Source of the DNA: an uncultured Collinsella sp.
GTDB lineage: Bacteria; Actinomycetota; Coriobacteriia; Coriobacteriales; Coriobacteriaceae
Assembly (NCBI GenBank): GCA_900545445.1
Contig: UQZH01000009.1
Location: 1-58,884, forward strand
Reading direction: 5' to 3'
Length of the DNA: 58,884 nucleotides
Shown: positions 1 to 7,936 of the stretch, piece by piece
Layout: each line of letters opens with the position of its first letter
Position numbering within the stretch: the first letter of the stretch is position 1
Notes under the pieces: generated by a model
The model's database searches: none
The model's input: the letters and a program-made list of their open reading frames with translations, nothing else
Told to the model about the DNA's origin: nothing
Position numbers and translations under genes: made by a program

Positions 1-26
1 GGCCCGTGGGTTATACCCTAAGAGCA

Positions 27-49
27 AACCACCCTTTTTAAGGGTGGTT
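27..49. other. Perfect 10-bp hairpin
   Basis: AACCACCCTT and AAGGGTGGTT pair around a TTT loop. It is probably the end of a transcript that starts outside the window, but no U-tract follows on either strand. The rest of positions 1-201 shows no gene; it should hold the promoter and leader of the ABC exporter, whose Shine-Dalgarno GGGAGAGG lies at about 185-192. Confidence 0.45.
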
Positions 50-201
50 CTGATTGGGCGCCGTCCTGCTCGTTTTTTGGCGCGCTTCGTTACATTCCTC
101 TCTGGCTCCGGCAAAAATGGGGATAGAGTAGGACAAACGCGTCGAATACGAACGGCGGGGGAGAGCGGGCAAGTGCGCCCGCGTGGGAGAGGTTGCCGTC
201 T

Positions 202-3200
202 ATGTTGGAGCTCAAAGGTATTTGCAAAAGGTACGTTACGCAGTCGTTTACGCAGGTGGCGCTCGACAACGTAAGCCTGTCTTTTCGCGATAACGAGTTC
301 GTGGCCATTCTGGGACCTTCGGGGTCGGGTAAAACCACGATGCTCAACGTTATCGGTGGGCTCGATCATTTCGATTCCGGTGACTTGCTGATCGACGGCA
401 TATCGACCAAGGACTTTCACGATCGCGATTGGGATGCCTACCGCAACAACCGCATCGGCTTTGTGTTCCAGAGCTATAACCTCATTCCGCATCAGACCAT
501 TTTGGAAAACGTGGAGCTGGCGCTCACGCTTACGGGCGTGGGACATGCCGAACGCCGCCAGCGTGCGCGCGAGGCGTTGGAGAAAGTCGGCCTGGGCGAG
601 CATGTTAACAAGCGCCCGAGCCAGCTTTCGGGTGGACAGATGCAGCGCGTGGCGATTGCCCGTGCCCTGATCAACGACCCCGAGATCGTGCTGGCAGACG
701 AGCCGACCGGCGCCTTGGATTCTACAACGTCCGTGCAGGTCATGGACTTGCTCAAGGATGTTGCACGCGACCGCCTGGTCATCATGGTCACGCACAATCC
801 CGAGTTGGCATACCAATACGCCACGCGCATCGTCAATCTGGCGGATGGCAAGATCACCGACGATTCCGATCCTTTCGATGTCGCTGACGCCACGCGCCGC
901 GAAGCCAAGCCTACGCGCAAAACCTCGATGAGCTTTGTGACGGCGCTGGGGCTTTCTGCCCGAAACCTCATGACCAAGAAGGGCCGCACGGCCATGACTG
1001 CCTTTGCGGGCTCGATTGGCATTATCGGTATCGCGGCGATCCTGGCGCTGTCCAACGGCGTAAACGGCTACATCAAGAAGGTCGAGGAGGACACGCTCTC
1101 GAGCTACCCGCTTACGATCTCCAAGCAGGATTACGACTTGTCGTCCATGATGGGCGGGCAGGGAGCTGCGGATGACGAGGCGTCCAACGGCGATGATTTA
1201 TCTGACGGTACTGGTGGCAAAGCTAAGGGAACCGATAAGATTCCCGTGGTCACGGCCGTAAAGGATATGTTTGCGAGCGTTAAGTCCAATGACATGACGA
1301 GCTTTAAGGCATGGCTCGATGCCGGTGGCGACGGCATCGATAAAGAAGTCAACGCCATCCAGTACGGCTACGGTGTATCGCCGGTTGTCTATCGTGCCGG
1401 CAAGGGCGATGAGAAGCCTGTCCGGCTGGTGCCCAACGCCATGACCGAGGCCATGAGCGGAGGTGCGAGTTCGGCGGCAACGGTGAGCATGGAATCCATG
1501 GGAACCTCGGTCTTTAACGAGATGATTGACGACCAGAGCCTGCTCGACAGCCAGTACGATGTCGTCGCCGGTCATTGGCCCACGTCTGCCAACGAAGCCG
1601 TGATGGTGCTTTCGAGCCGCGGTACGGTGGGCGACTACACGCTCTACAGCATCGGTGCGCTGGATATCAATGAGCTTAACAATCTGGTTAACAGCGCTAT
1701 GACGGCTGACGGTGGGGTTGAAGCGCCCGAGACCGGTACCGACTTTACCTACGACGATGCGCTGTCCACGACGTTTAAGGTGTTGTCGCCGGCCGATGCG
1801 TATCGCAAAAACGAAGAGACCGGCATATGGACCGACATGTCTGGCGACGCCGACTTTATGGCTGCCAAGGTTGCCGACGGTATCGACGTGCACATTGTGG
1901 GCGTGGTGCGACCTAACGAGACGGCCAATGCGAGCGCGTTGTCTCCGGGCATTGCCTATACGCATGCGCTGACTCGCCAGCTTATGGAGCGCGCCGCCGA
2001 TTCGCAGATTGTGCAGGAGCAACTCGCCCACCCCGAGACGGATGTCTTTACGGGCAAGTCTTTCGATGAGCTGCAAGGCGAGGCCAAACAAGGCGTGGAC
2101 CTGGGCAGCATGTTCAGTGTGGACGAGGCGGCGCTCAAGAGCGCGTTCTCGTTCGATACGTCTGCGCTCTCGGGCGCGGCCGGCGACGGCATTGATCTTT
2201 CGGGCGTCGATCTGTCGGGCCTGGATATTGATCTTTCGGGCGTTGGCAAGGACATCGACTTTGGTGACATCATGGCCAAAGCGCCGGCTCCAGATTTCTC
2301 GGGCATCTTTGACGGCCTGGAACTCACGCCCGAGCAAATGCAGCAGGTGGGAACGCTAGCCAACCAGCTGTTTGAGAGCTTTTTGCAGTCTGATCAGTTT
2401 AGGGCGCTGTCACCCGATGATTTTAAGGACGCGTCAAAGCTTGCTGCCGCATTCTCGGCGTATCTTGAGAGTGATACGGCAGCCCAGCAAATCCTGGCCC
2501 AGCTCAAAGCGCTCGGCGGCGATGCCCTGGCCGAGCGCCTGCAGCAGGCGATGACCGACTATGTGCAAAAGCAGCTGGCTCCGTATCTGCAGCAGGCTAT
2601 GGATCAGGTGATGAAGTCGATCAGCGATCAGATTGCGGCGACGGTGTCAGCTCAGCTCAGGGCAGGCGCAGCAGGGCTCATGGGCCAGATGGCGACGCAG
2701 ATGTCGTCGAGTTTTGCTAACCTGGCGAGCGCCATGCGCGTGGATGCGAGTGCCTTTGCTCATGCCATCCATTTCAACATGGACGCCGAGGACCTGAGCT
2801 CGCTCATGATGAGCTATGCGAAGGCGTCGAAGCTTACCTACGACAACAATCTGACCACGTTGGGCTATGCGGATGAGGCGGACCCCATCTCGGTTAAGAT
2901 TTTCCCGCGCGACTTTGAGGCCAAGGAGCGCGTACTCGATCACATCGATGCGTACAACAAGCAGGTCAAAGCCGCTGGCCATGATGATCGTGCAATTTCG
3001 TACACCGACTACATGGGCATCATCATGGGTTCGGTGACCGACATCGTGAACACCATCAGCTTGGTGCTCATCGCATTCGTGAGTATCAGCCTGGTGGTGA
3101 GCTCCATCATGATTGGCATCATCACCTACATCAGCGTGCTGGAGCGCAAAAAGGAGATTGGCATCCTGCGTGCGATCGGCGCGTCGAAGCGCAACGTGGC

Positions 3201-3456
3201 CAACGTATTCAATGCCGAGACCTTTATCGAGGGCCTCATCGCCGGCGTCTTTGCCATTGTCGTCGTGGTGGCCGTGAGCTTTCCGGTTAATGCCTGGGCG
3301 CTTGCTGCCAAACAAGTGCCCAATCTGATGAGCCTGCCCGTGCAGGATGCGCTGGTGCTCATTGCAATTTCGGTGCTGCTGACGGTCGTTGCCGGTCTGC
3401 TGCCGGCCCGAAGCGCATCCAAAAAAGACCCTGTAGAAGCCCTACGCTCCGAATAA
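202..3456 (+). CDS. MacB-like ABC transporter, fused ATPase and permease
   Basis: This 1084-aa protein fuses an ABC ATPase to an FtsX/MacB-type permease. The N-terminal 230 residues carry Walker A GPSGSGKT (about 38-45), signature LSGGQ (142-146) and Walker B VLADE (163-167). A first membrane helix lies near 263-287, a large extracytoplasmic segment covers about 290-960, and three C-terminal helices precede the tail PVEALRSE typical of FtsX-like permeases. The outside segment has an Asp/Ser/Gly-rich stretch with repeated DLSG units (about 650-690), followed by a long helical, Gln/Ala-rich stretch. Such fusions act in peptide or lipid export, or as mechanotransmission devices; no partner membrane-fusion protein is encoded nearby. 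ATG 202 is preferred over TTG 193 because GGGAGAGG sits 9 nt before the ATG. The family is certain, the substrate unknown. Confidence 0.93.
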   Translation: MLELKGICKRYVTQSFTQVALDNVSLSFRDNEFVAILGPSGSGKTTMLNVIGGLDHFDSGDLLIDGISTKDFHDRDWDAYRNNRIGFVFQSYNLIPHQTILENVELALTLTGVGHAERRQRAREALEKVGLGEHVNKRPSQLSGGQMQRVAIARALINDPEIVLADEPTGALDSTTSVQVMDLLKDVARDRLVIMVTHNPELAYQYATRIVNLADGKITDDSDPFDVADATRREAKPTRKTSMSFVTALGLSARNLMTKKGRTAMTAFAGSIGIIGIAAILALSNGVNGYIKKVEEDTLSSYPLTISKQDYDLSSMMGGQGAADDEASNGDDLSDGTGGKAKGTDKIPVVTAVKDMFASVKSNDMTSFKAWLDAGGDGIDKEVNAIQYGYGVSPVVYRAGKGDEKPVRLVPNAMTEAMSGGASSAATVSMESMGTSVFNEMIDDQSLLDSQYDVVAGHWPTSANEAVMVLSSRGTVGDYTLYSIGALDINELNNLVNSAMTADGGVEAPETGTDFTYDDALSTTFKVLSPADAYRKNEETGIWTDMSGDADFMAAKVADGIDVHIVGVVRPNETANASALSPGIAYTHALTRQLMERAADSQIVQEQLAHPETDVFTGKSFDELQGEAKQGVDLGSMFSVDEAALKSAFSFDTSALSGAAGDGIDLSGVDLSGLDIDLSGVGKDIDFGDIMAKAPAPDFSGIFDGLELTPEQMQQVGTLANQLFESFLQSDQFRALSPDDFKDASKLAAAFSAYLESDTAAQQILAQLKALGGDALAERLQQAMTDYVQKQLAPYLQQAMDQVMKSISDQIAATVSAQLRAGAAGLMGQMATQMSSSFANLASAMRVDASAFAHAIHFNMDAEDLSSLMMSYAKASKLTYDNNLTTLGYADEADPISVKIFPRDFEAKERVLDHIDAYNKQVKAAGHDDRAISYTDYMGIIMGSVTDIVNTISLVLIAFVSISLVVSSIMIGIITYISVLERKKEIGILRAIGASKRNVANVFNAETFIEGLIAGVFAIVVVVAVSFPVNAWALAAKQVPNLMSLPVQDALVLIAISVLLTVVAGLLPARSASKKDPVEALRSE

Positions 3457-3487
3457 TGTGACAAAGGGACAGCCCTTTTGCCACATT
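3455..3487. repeat. GGGACAG palindromic element, copy a
   Basis: An imperfect hairpin of about 14 bp (AATGTGACAAAGGG / CCCTTTTGCCACATT) carries ACAG in the loop. It begins inside the TAA stop of the ABC exporter gene, which places it exactly at the gene end. Confidence 0.8.
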
Positions 3488-3499
3488 GAGTGGCTTGTA

Positions 3500-3690
3500 A
3501 ATCGAGGTCTAATACTTTTCCAAGAAGTGAACGAGTAAAAACGGACCCCCGAAGCATCGACACTTTTGAGATGCAATTTCCTGCGGTTTTGTCAGCCAAA
3601 TCCTGCGGTTTTGACGTCTGAAAATGTCGATGCTTCGGGGGTCCAAAAACGGTCGTTCACTTCTCGGGAAAAGTATTAGACCTCGAGATA
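3500..3690. repeat. Long palindromic repeat, copy 1
   Basis: Arms of about 65 nt (3500-3567 and 3620-3690) are near-complementary. They share AAGAAGTGAACGA, GGACCCCCGAAGCATCGACA and an outer GAGGTCTAATACTTTTCC block. The centre holds two direct repeats of CCTGCGGTTTTG. It lies between two convergent genes. A second copy in opposite orientation is at 5081-5270. No open reading frame of substance is inside. Confidence 0.85.
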
Positions 3691-3728
3691 TAGACGATGT
3701 TTGCGAGCGGCAATTAGAGTGCAAGCCT

Positions 3729-4862
3729 TTAGTTCTTCTTTGCGGAGAGCATGAGCCTAATTTCCGGATGGGTGTACTCGTCGAACTCTTCCTCGGGCTC
3801 GGTGTCAAAGGTGTAGTACGACTTGATAGATTCGTCCTCCGTCTTGATGCTGATTTCTTCATATAGGGATCCGGCTAAAAATGCCTGTTTAAATTCATCC
3901 GACAGGCTGCATGGCGTGAGGAGGCCCGGTGCGGCAACGGAAATGTCCAACCCGTTGAGCGGGGCACAGAGCGTCGCGATGTCCTGCTCGGCGCGGGCGA
4001 GGTTGTCTGCAAGGCTTGCCTCGGGGTCGATCTGGCTGGTGTAATCGACGTCCGTGAGCATGCCGTCTGCATCGAAAGAAAGGTAGACATAGGCTGCTTG
4101 AGCGCCGAGGTCATTATCGCGCAGATAGCCGATAATGCGGTAGCCGTAGTCGTGATACGACTCGTATGGGTCGTCTGCCGCAACGCGTTCGCACACGGGC
4201 TCCAAGGCATCTTGCGCGATGGCGAGCTGCTCGGCGGCTGCAGCCTTTCTTGCCTGAAGCTCGTTATTTCCCTGGACAAACTGCGGGATGTAGACGCCAA
4301 GCAGCACAATGACGGGCAACACCGCGAGAGCCATGATCTGCTTCTTGACGCTTGGAATCGTCACGTCGTATGCGGCCGCCATGGCCTCGGCATTGCTCGA
4401 GGTTTCGGCTAGCACGTCCGCCGCGGTGGCAACTGCCCCTACGGCGCCGGCAACCTCGGCGGCGCCGCCCAGGTTGCGTGCGAGATCGTTGTCACTGTTC
4501 TTGAGCAGGCGGCCGGCAGCTTGCGTGGCGAGCACACCGGCGACCTCCGCGGAACGGTCTTTGTTGGTTTGGGCCACCGCAAGCCTGCTCTTCAGCTCCT
4601 TCCACTGTTTGCCCTGCATTCCAAAGCGCGGCGCAAGAGCGCAATAGCAAAAGATGGCGAGTTCGATTGCGGTGAGTGCGATGGCGGTATATATGCCCGC
4701 GGGTTGGAATTCCTTTTGGTGGAACGCGATATCGTTGATCATTTGGAGTGGCAACATCAGCAGGCATGCTACGAACGACATGACGAGTGCGGTCGCTGCG
4801 ATCTTGGGGTATGTGCAGTACCGCCGGATGCGTTTCTTTTCTTGCTCGGTGAGTTGCTGCAT
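3729..4862 (-). CDS. Three-helix membrane protein of unknown function
   Basis: I do not recognise this 377-aa protein. It has hydrophobic helices near residues 21-42, 56-76 and 180-200. Between the second and third is an Ala-rich soluble stretch of about 100 residues. A 175-residue C-terminal domain follows the last helix and is rich in acidic residues and tyrosine; it contains two cysteines (near CER and TLCAPL) plus TPCSL, so disulfides outside the cell are possible. A longer reading begins at ATG 4880, but AGGATCGAGGA precedes ATG 4862 and little resembling a ribosome site precedes 4880. A TATACT -10 box lies at about 4912-4917 on the minus strand. The gene is convergent with the ABC exporter; nothing nearby suggests a function. 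Confidence 0.75.
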   Translation of the reverse strand: MQQLTEQEKKRIRRYCTYPKIAATALVMSFVACLLMLPLQMINDIAFHQKEFQPAGIYTAIALTAIELAIFCYCALAPRFGMQGKQWKELKSRLAVAQTNKDRSAEVAGVLATQAAGRLLKNSDNDLARNLGGAAEVAGAVGAVATAADVLAETSSNAEAMAAAYDVTIPSVKKQIMALAVLPVIVLLGVYIPQFVQGNNELQARKAAAAEQLAIAQDALEPVCERVAADDPYESYHDYGYRIIGYLRDNDLGAQAAYVYLSFDADGMLTDVDYTSQIDPEASLADNLARAEQDIATLCAPLNGLDISVAAPGLLTPCSLSDEFKQAFLAGSLYEEISIKTEDESIKSYYTFDTEPEEEFDEYTHPEIRLMLSAKKN

Positions 4863-5080
4863 GGGGTCCTCGATCCTCATCGTTTTCGGGGGCGATGCGC
4901 ACGCGCTCTTTAGTATAAATGAGTGGGGCGTCTATTATTCAAACATAGTGTCAACAGCGTGGTGTTGGTGGTCGTCGCGATCATGAACGTCGTTTTTGGA
5001 GCACGGAGTCGCTGTCGTGGGGCGAATGACGCGCAAGGGGGTTGCCGTGGGACAGTCTCTCACTGTTTGTGAGCGCCAGC

Positions 5081-5270
5081 AAATCGAAGGTGAATGGTTT
5101 TCAGAGAAGTGAACGACCTATTCTGGACCCCTGAAGCATTCGCACTTTTGGATGCAAAAACCGTAGGATTTGAGCGACAAAACCGCAGGAAATGCCTCTC
5201 CAAAAGTGTCGATGCTTCGGGGGTCCGATTTCACTCGTTCACTTCGCGGAAAACCATTCGCCTTCGTTGC
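5081..5270. repeat. Long palindromic repeat, copy 2 (inverted)
   Basis: Same family as 3500-3690, with arms 5081-5151 and 5201-5270 and the central CCGCAGG block in reverse orientation. The outer arm reads GAAGGYGAATGG here, where copy 1 reads GAGGTCTAATAC, yet each copy pairs with itself. It fills most of the 540-nt gap between the membrane protein and dus. The rest of the gap (4881-5080) holds only the likely upstream promoter of the membrane protein. Confidence 0.85.
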
Positions 5271-5351
5271 GTGAGGCGACGGATGGAAGGGTGATTATCG
5301 TCAAGCTGCTACCTCTGCCTTGTGAATCATCTGGAGCACAAGGCATAATGC

Positions 5352-5382
5352 ATGTGACAAAGGGGCGGTCCCTTTGCCGCAT
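5352..5382. repeat. GGGACAG-type palindromic element, copy b
   Basis: ATGTGACAAAGGG pairs with CCCTTTGCCGCAT around GCGGT. It is a core variant (GGGGCGG) and ends about 15 nt before the dus start codon. Confidence 0.75.
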
Positions 5383-5396
5383 TGATCTGAGAGCAG

Positions 5397-6356
5397 ATGT
5401 TGATGATTCTTTCGCTTGCCCCCATGGAGGGGATTACCGGGCATGTGTTCCGTCGCGTGCATGCGGAGTGCTTCGGCGCGCTCGATTGCTATTACACGCC
5501 GTTTTTGCCGCCGCCGCGGGTGGGAAACCGCTTTGGCGGCAAGGCGTTTAAGGAGATCGATCCTGCCAATAACCAGGGGCTCAACGTAGTGCCTCAGCTG
5601 ATGTCCAAGAACGCGGACGAGTTTGTGTGGGCGGCACAGGTACTCGCCGACATGGGATATCGCGAGGTCAATCTCAACTTGGGTTGCCCCTCGGGGACGG
5701 TTGTTGCCAAGGGCAAAGGATCGGGCTTTTTGCGCAACTTGGACGAGCTTGAGGTGTTCTTGAGTGACGTGTGTGAGCGCTCTCCGCTGCCGGTATCGGT
5801 CAAGACCAGGTTGGGGTTGGAGAGCGACGACGAATACGAGCGCGTACTCGATCTATATTGCCGCATGCCGCTGGCAGAGCTGATCGTGCATCCTCGCGTA
5901 CAAAAGGACCGCTATACGGGCACGCCGCGCAAGGAGTTTTATGGCGAGACGCTGGAGCGCGCGCCGTTTCCGGTGGCATACAACGGTGACATTTTTGATC
6001 TTGAGGACATGGGTGCGCTGGTGGAGGCCTATCCCGGCACACGTCATGTGATGCTGGGGCGCGGCTTGCTCGCGAACCCAGCTCTGGCTCGCATGGTCAA
6101 CGGCGGTCCCGCTGCCACGGCAGCCGAACTGCAGCGCTTCCACGACACGCTGTTTGCGGCCTATGCAGAAGAGATCGGCGGCAACGCGGTCTTTCGTATG
6201 AAGGAGTGGTGGTTCTACGCCAAGTGCGCTTTCGCCGACCCCGCTACCGTTCACAAGCTCGTACGTAAGACTAAAAAGGTTGACGAATACCGCGCCGCCG
6301 TCGAGCGCGTCTTTCGCGAGCAGCCACTTGCACCCATAGCCCGCTTCCACGGCTAG
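5397..6356 (+). CDS. tRNA-dihydrouridine synthase
   Basis: A 319-aa FMN-dependent Dus protein that reduces uridine to dihydrouridine in tRNA D-loops. The TIM-barrel family motifs are in order: LAPMEGITGHVFR at the N-terminus, then NLNLGCPSG with the catalytic cysteine near residue 97, VKTRLG with a flavin-contacting lysine, HPRVQKDRYTG and MLGRGLLANP near residue 218. The length matches bacterial Dus enzymes. The short arm around RVGNRFGGKAFKEIDP and overall style resemble DusC-like members more than DusB, but the site specificity cannot be assigned from sequence alone. The start is either ATG 5397 or ATG 5403; GAGAG lies 3 or 9 nt upstream respectively. It stands alone, with palindromic repeats on both sides. 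Confidence 0.93.
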   Translation: MLMILSLAPMEGITGHVFRRVHAECFGALDCYYTPFLPPPRVGNRFGGKAFKEIDPANNQGLNVVPQLMSKNADEFVWAAQVLADMGYREVNLNLGCPSGTVVAKGKGSGFLRNLDELEVFLSDVCERSPLPVSVKTRLGLESDDEYERVLDLYCRMPLAELIVHPRVQKDRYTGTPRKEFYGETLERAPFPVAYNGDIFDLEDMGALVEAYPGTRHVMLGRGLLANPALARMVNGGPAATAAELQRFHDTLFAAYAEEIGGNAVFRMKEWWFYAKCAFADPATVHKLVRKTKKVDEYRAAVERVFREQPLAPIARFHG

Positions 6357-6357
6357 T

Positions 6358-6412
6358 TAGTCGTTGGTGACGTTCTTTAACGACTAGTCATTTAAGAACG
6401 TCCCCAACGACT
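6358..6412. repeat. GACTAGTCATT / GGGGACGTTCTT palindromic repeat, copy 1
   Basis: TAGTCGTTGGTGACGTTCTT pairs with AAGAACGTCCCCAACGACTA around a 16-nt loop containing GACTAGTC. It starts 2 nt after the dus stop codon and may act as its terminator. Related copies are at 7490-7523 and 28034-28091, with a degenerate one at about 7090-7138. Confidence 0.8.
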
Positions 6413-6419
6413 ACCCGTG

Positions 6420-6504
6420 CCGAACCCATACAAAAACTGTACGCCAACATCCAAAGATGTCGAAAAATGTCGACTTTGGATGCTGGCGTACATGTTTGGG
6501 TCGG
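6420..6504. repeat. TGTACGCCA...TGGCGTACA palindrome, copy 1
   Basis: CTGTACGCCAACATCCAAAG pairs with CTTTGGATGCTGGCGTACA around GATGTCGAAAAATGTCGA; outer CCGAACCCA/TGGGTCGG extend it. It follows directly on the 6358-6412 element. The same two-part arrangement recurs at 7490-7597, so the two form one composite unit. Confidence 0.8.
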
Positions 6505-6518
6505 CGGGGGAGTGGAGT

Positions 6519-6785
6519 CTAGGCAATCATTGCATCGAGCGTGATGAGCTCTCTGAGTCGCTCCGTGCGTGTTTGCCCATGGCGCTTTGCTTTTGCGTCA
6601 AACGCATCAAGAACAGACTCACCCACACGTGCCGATAAAACAACGCTTGGCTCATCGGAGATCGACGGCCTTCCCAGCTTGATGGTGCGACCCTTCGGCC
6701 ACTCATCTTTTTCGTATGCCTCCGCGGCTTTCTCCAACTCTCCGGGGGCAAACCCCATCATCTTTTCGAGCTGCTTAGCGTCCAT
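6519..6785 (-). CDS. Ribbon-helix-helix (CopG-like) antitoxin-type regulator, orphan
   Basis: An 88-aa protein. Residues 1-40 are acidic and helical, followed by GRPSISDEPSVVLSARVGESVLDAFDAKA, the pattern of a ribbon-helix-helix DNA-binding domain (strand VVLSARV, then two helices ending in RTERLRELI). Proteins of this form are usually antitoxins or small repressors. AGGAGG sits 4 nt before ATG 6785, which decides this start over longer readings. No toxin gene lies next to it on either side, only repeats. The upstream DNA (6837-6893) carries a promoter with phased direct repeats, consistent with autoregulation. Family call is good; toxin-antitoxin membership is inference. Confidence 0.8.
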   Translation of the reverse strand: MDAKQLEKMMGFAPGELEKAAEAYEKDEWPKGRTIKLGRPSISDEPSVVLSARVGESVLDAFDAKAKRHGQTRTERLRELITLDAMIA

Positions 6786-6836
6786 AGCGCCTCCTATCGA
6801 TTGGCATAATGTCGAGCGCTGGTTCTCGGAATCTAT

Positions 6837-6893
6837 TTTTGTATACAGTTTTGTAGACAAAAATACAAGCAGTTTATCAAGCTAATTAGCTTG
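6837..6893 (-). promoter_or_regulatory. Probable autoregulated promoter of the ribbon-helix-helix gene
   Basis: TTTTGTATACA (6837-6847) and TTTTGTAGACA (6849-6859) are direct repeats 12 bp apart. On the minus strand TTGTAT and TATACA are spaced 17 bp, as -35 and -10. A perfect 16-bp palindrome CAAGCTAATTAGCTTG (6878-6893) lies just upstream. Direct repeats about one helical turn apart suit ribbon-helix-helix proteins. Confidence 0.5.
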
Positions 6894-7058
6894 TGTTGAC
6901 TAGTTTTTCCGATAGGAAATGAGCGTCGATGGCTTCGATATTTCTTCATTTTTCAGTTTGGAACATGAGCGCTCATTGAACTTGCAGGGGGGCACTTTAA
7001 CAAACTATCGAGATTCTGGCCAGGAGCTTTCACTGGTCTTCGGTGGTGAGACCAGCTT

Positions 7059-7085
7059 AATTCGCGACACAGTGTGTCGCGAATT
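7059..7085. repeat. Perfect 12-bp hairpin in a gene-free stretch
   Basis: AATTCGCGACAC and GTGTCGCGAATT flank AGT. A smaller hairpin CTGGTCT/AGACCAG precedes it at 7033-7055. The surrounding stretch 6786-7639 holds no convincing gene; it consists of these hairpins, the MITE-like element at 7191-7419 and composite repeats. Confidence 0.7.
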
Positions 7086-7190
7086 GGAGTAGTCGCTGAG
7101 TGTTCTTTAACGATTAGTCATTCAAGAAGAGAACGTCTAAGTGCCGGATTTGTCATTTTGAGTCGTCTCTAACGACTATTCAGGAGGGCT

Positions 7191-7419
7191 GTGTGCAAAA
7201 AAGGCAAATATGAGTACTGCTGCCATTATGGTTGCATTTATTCTGCTCAAAAATGAGACCCCTGATGAGATTTAATACCATTAGGAGTCTCTTTTATTGA
7301 ACATATGCGGAGAAATAACGACGTCTGCGGACGCTTGGGGCGTTGGATGATCCCTGAAATGATTAAAATCGCTGTTACTAAACAAGTAACAGTACTCATA
7401 TTTGCCATTTTTTGAACAC
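7191..7419. mobile_element. MITE-like element with 28-29-bp terminal inverted repeats
   Basis: GTGTGCAAAAAAGGCAAATATGAGTACTG (given here in two overlapping parts: GTGTGCAAAAAAGGC and GGCAAATATGAGTACTG) at 7191-7219 is matched in inverse by CAGTACTCATATTTGCC then ATTTTTTGAACAC at 7390-7419, with one insertion and one mismatch. The 170 nt between encode nothing recognisable but include a near-palindrome (GAGACCCCT ... AGGAGTCTC) and a hairpin CTGTTACT/AGTAACAG next to the right end. No target-site duplication is obvious. Confidence 0.55.
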
Positions 7420-7489
7420 TGTCCTCTAAGGAACCCTTTCCAGAGACGTCAGGCGGCCTCAAACAACCATAATCCAAAGGCCATCTCAA

Positions 7490-7523
7490 ACAACTAGTCA
7501 TTTAAGAACGTCCCCAATGACTA
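7490..7523. repeat. GACTAGTCATT / GGGGACGTTCTT repeat, half copy
   Basis: AACTAGTCATTTAAGAACG followed by TCCCCAATGACTA matches the right half of 6358-6412. It is immediately followed by the TGTACACCA palindrome. Confidence 0.7.
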
Positions 7524-7530
7524 CCTCTGC

Positions 7531-7597
7531 AAAAAACTGTACACCAGCATCCAAAGATGTCGGAAAATGTCGACTTTGGATGCTGGTGTACATGCTT
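7531..7597. repeat. TGTACACCA...TGGTGTACA palindrome, copy 2
   Basis: CTGTACACCAGCATCCAAAG pairs with CTTTGGATGCTGGTGTACA. Relative to copy 1 at 6420-6504, the arm reads ACACCA/TGGTGT instead of ACGCCA/TGGCGT: both sides have changed together, so pairing is kept. Confidence 0.8.
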
Positions 7598-7639
7598 AGG
7601 CCGTATGGGGTGGGGCCTTGGACGGACGGGATGCGCGTG

Positions 7640-7885
7640 CTAGAGCAGGTTCTTCTGTACCCATGCGATGATGTAGCTCGACTCGTAGAGCGGTTTTCCG
7701 TCGATAAACAGGCAGGGAACCTGGCGTTTTCCGCCGACGGCGATGAGCGTCTGCTCGGCAACGGGGTCGGTCGAGATATCGCGCTCGGGAATGGTCACGC
7801 CGTTATCGGCCAAAAAGCGCTTGACCTTTATGCAATACGGGCAGCCGGTCATAACGTAGAGCACGAGCTCATGATTAGTAGCCAT
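7640..7885 (-). CDS. Glutaredoxin
   Basis: An 81-aa thioredoxin-fold protein with the dithiol active site TGCPYC at residues 12-17 (Cys13 and Cys16), the cis-proline motif RQVPCLFIDGK and a C-terminal glycine/serine helix ESSYIIAWVQKNL. Glutaredoxins reduce disulfides or transfer reducing power to enzymes such as ribonucleotide reductase. The length matches minimal glutaredoxins. A longer reading (GTG/ATG at 7924) exists, but TTGGAG lies about 5 nt before ATG 7885 and the conserved fold starts there. It lies 51 nt downstream of the XRE/TipAS regulator on the same strand and may be co-transcribed with it. Confidence 0.9.
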   Translation of the reverse strand: MATNHELVLYVMTGCPYCIKVKRFLADNGVTIPERDISTDPVAEQTLIAVGGKRQVPCLFIDGKPLYESSYIIAWVQKNLL

Positions 7886-7936
7886 AGGTCTCCAATCGGT
7901 TGAGGTTTTGATTGAAATACCCAAAGCCGCCGCAAT

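Noticed and set aside
7247..7501. An 84-codon frame inside the MITE-like region
   Set aside because: It spans the right terminal repeat and several hairpins and shows no protein pattern.
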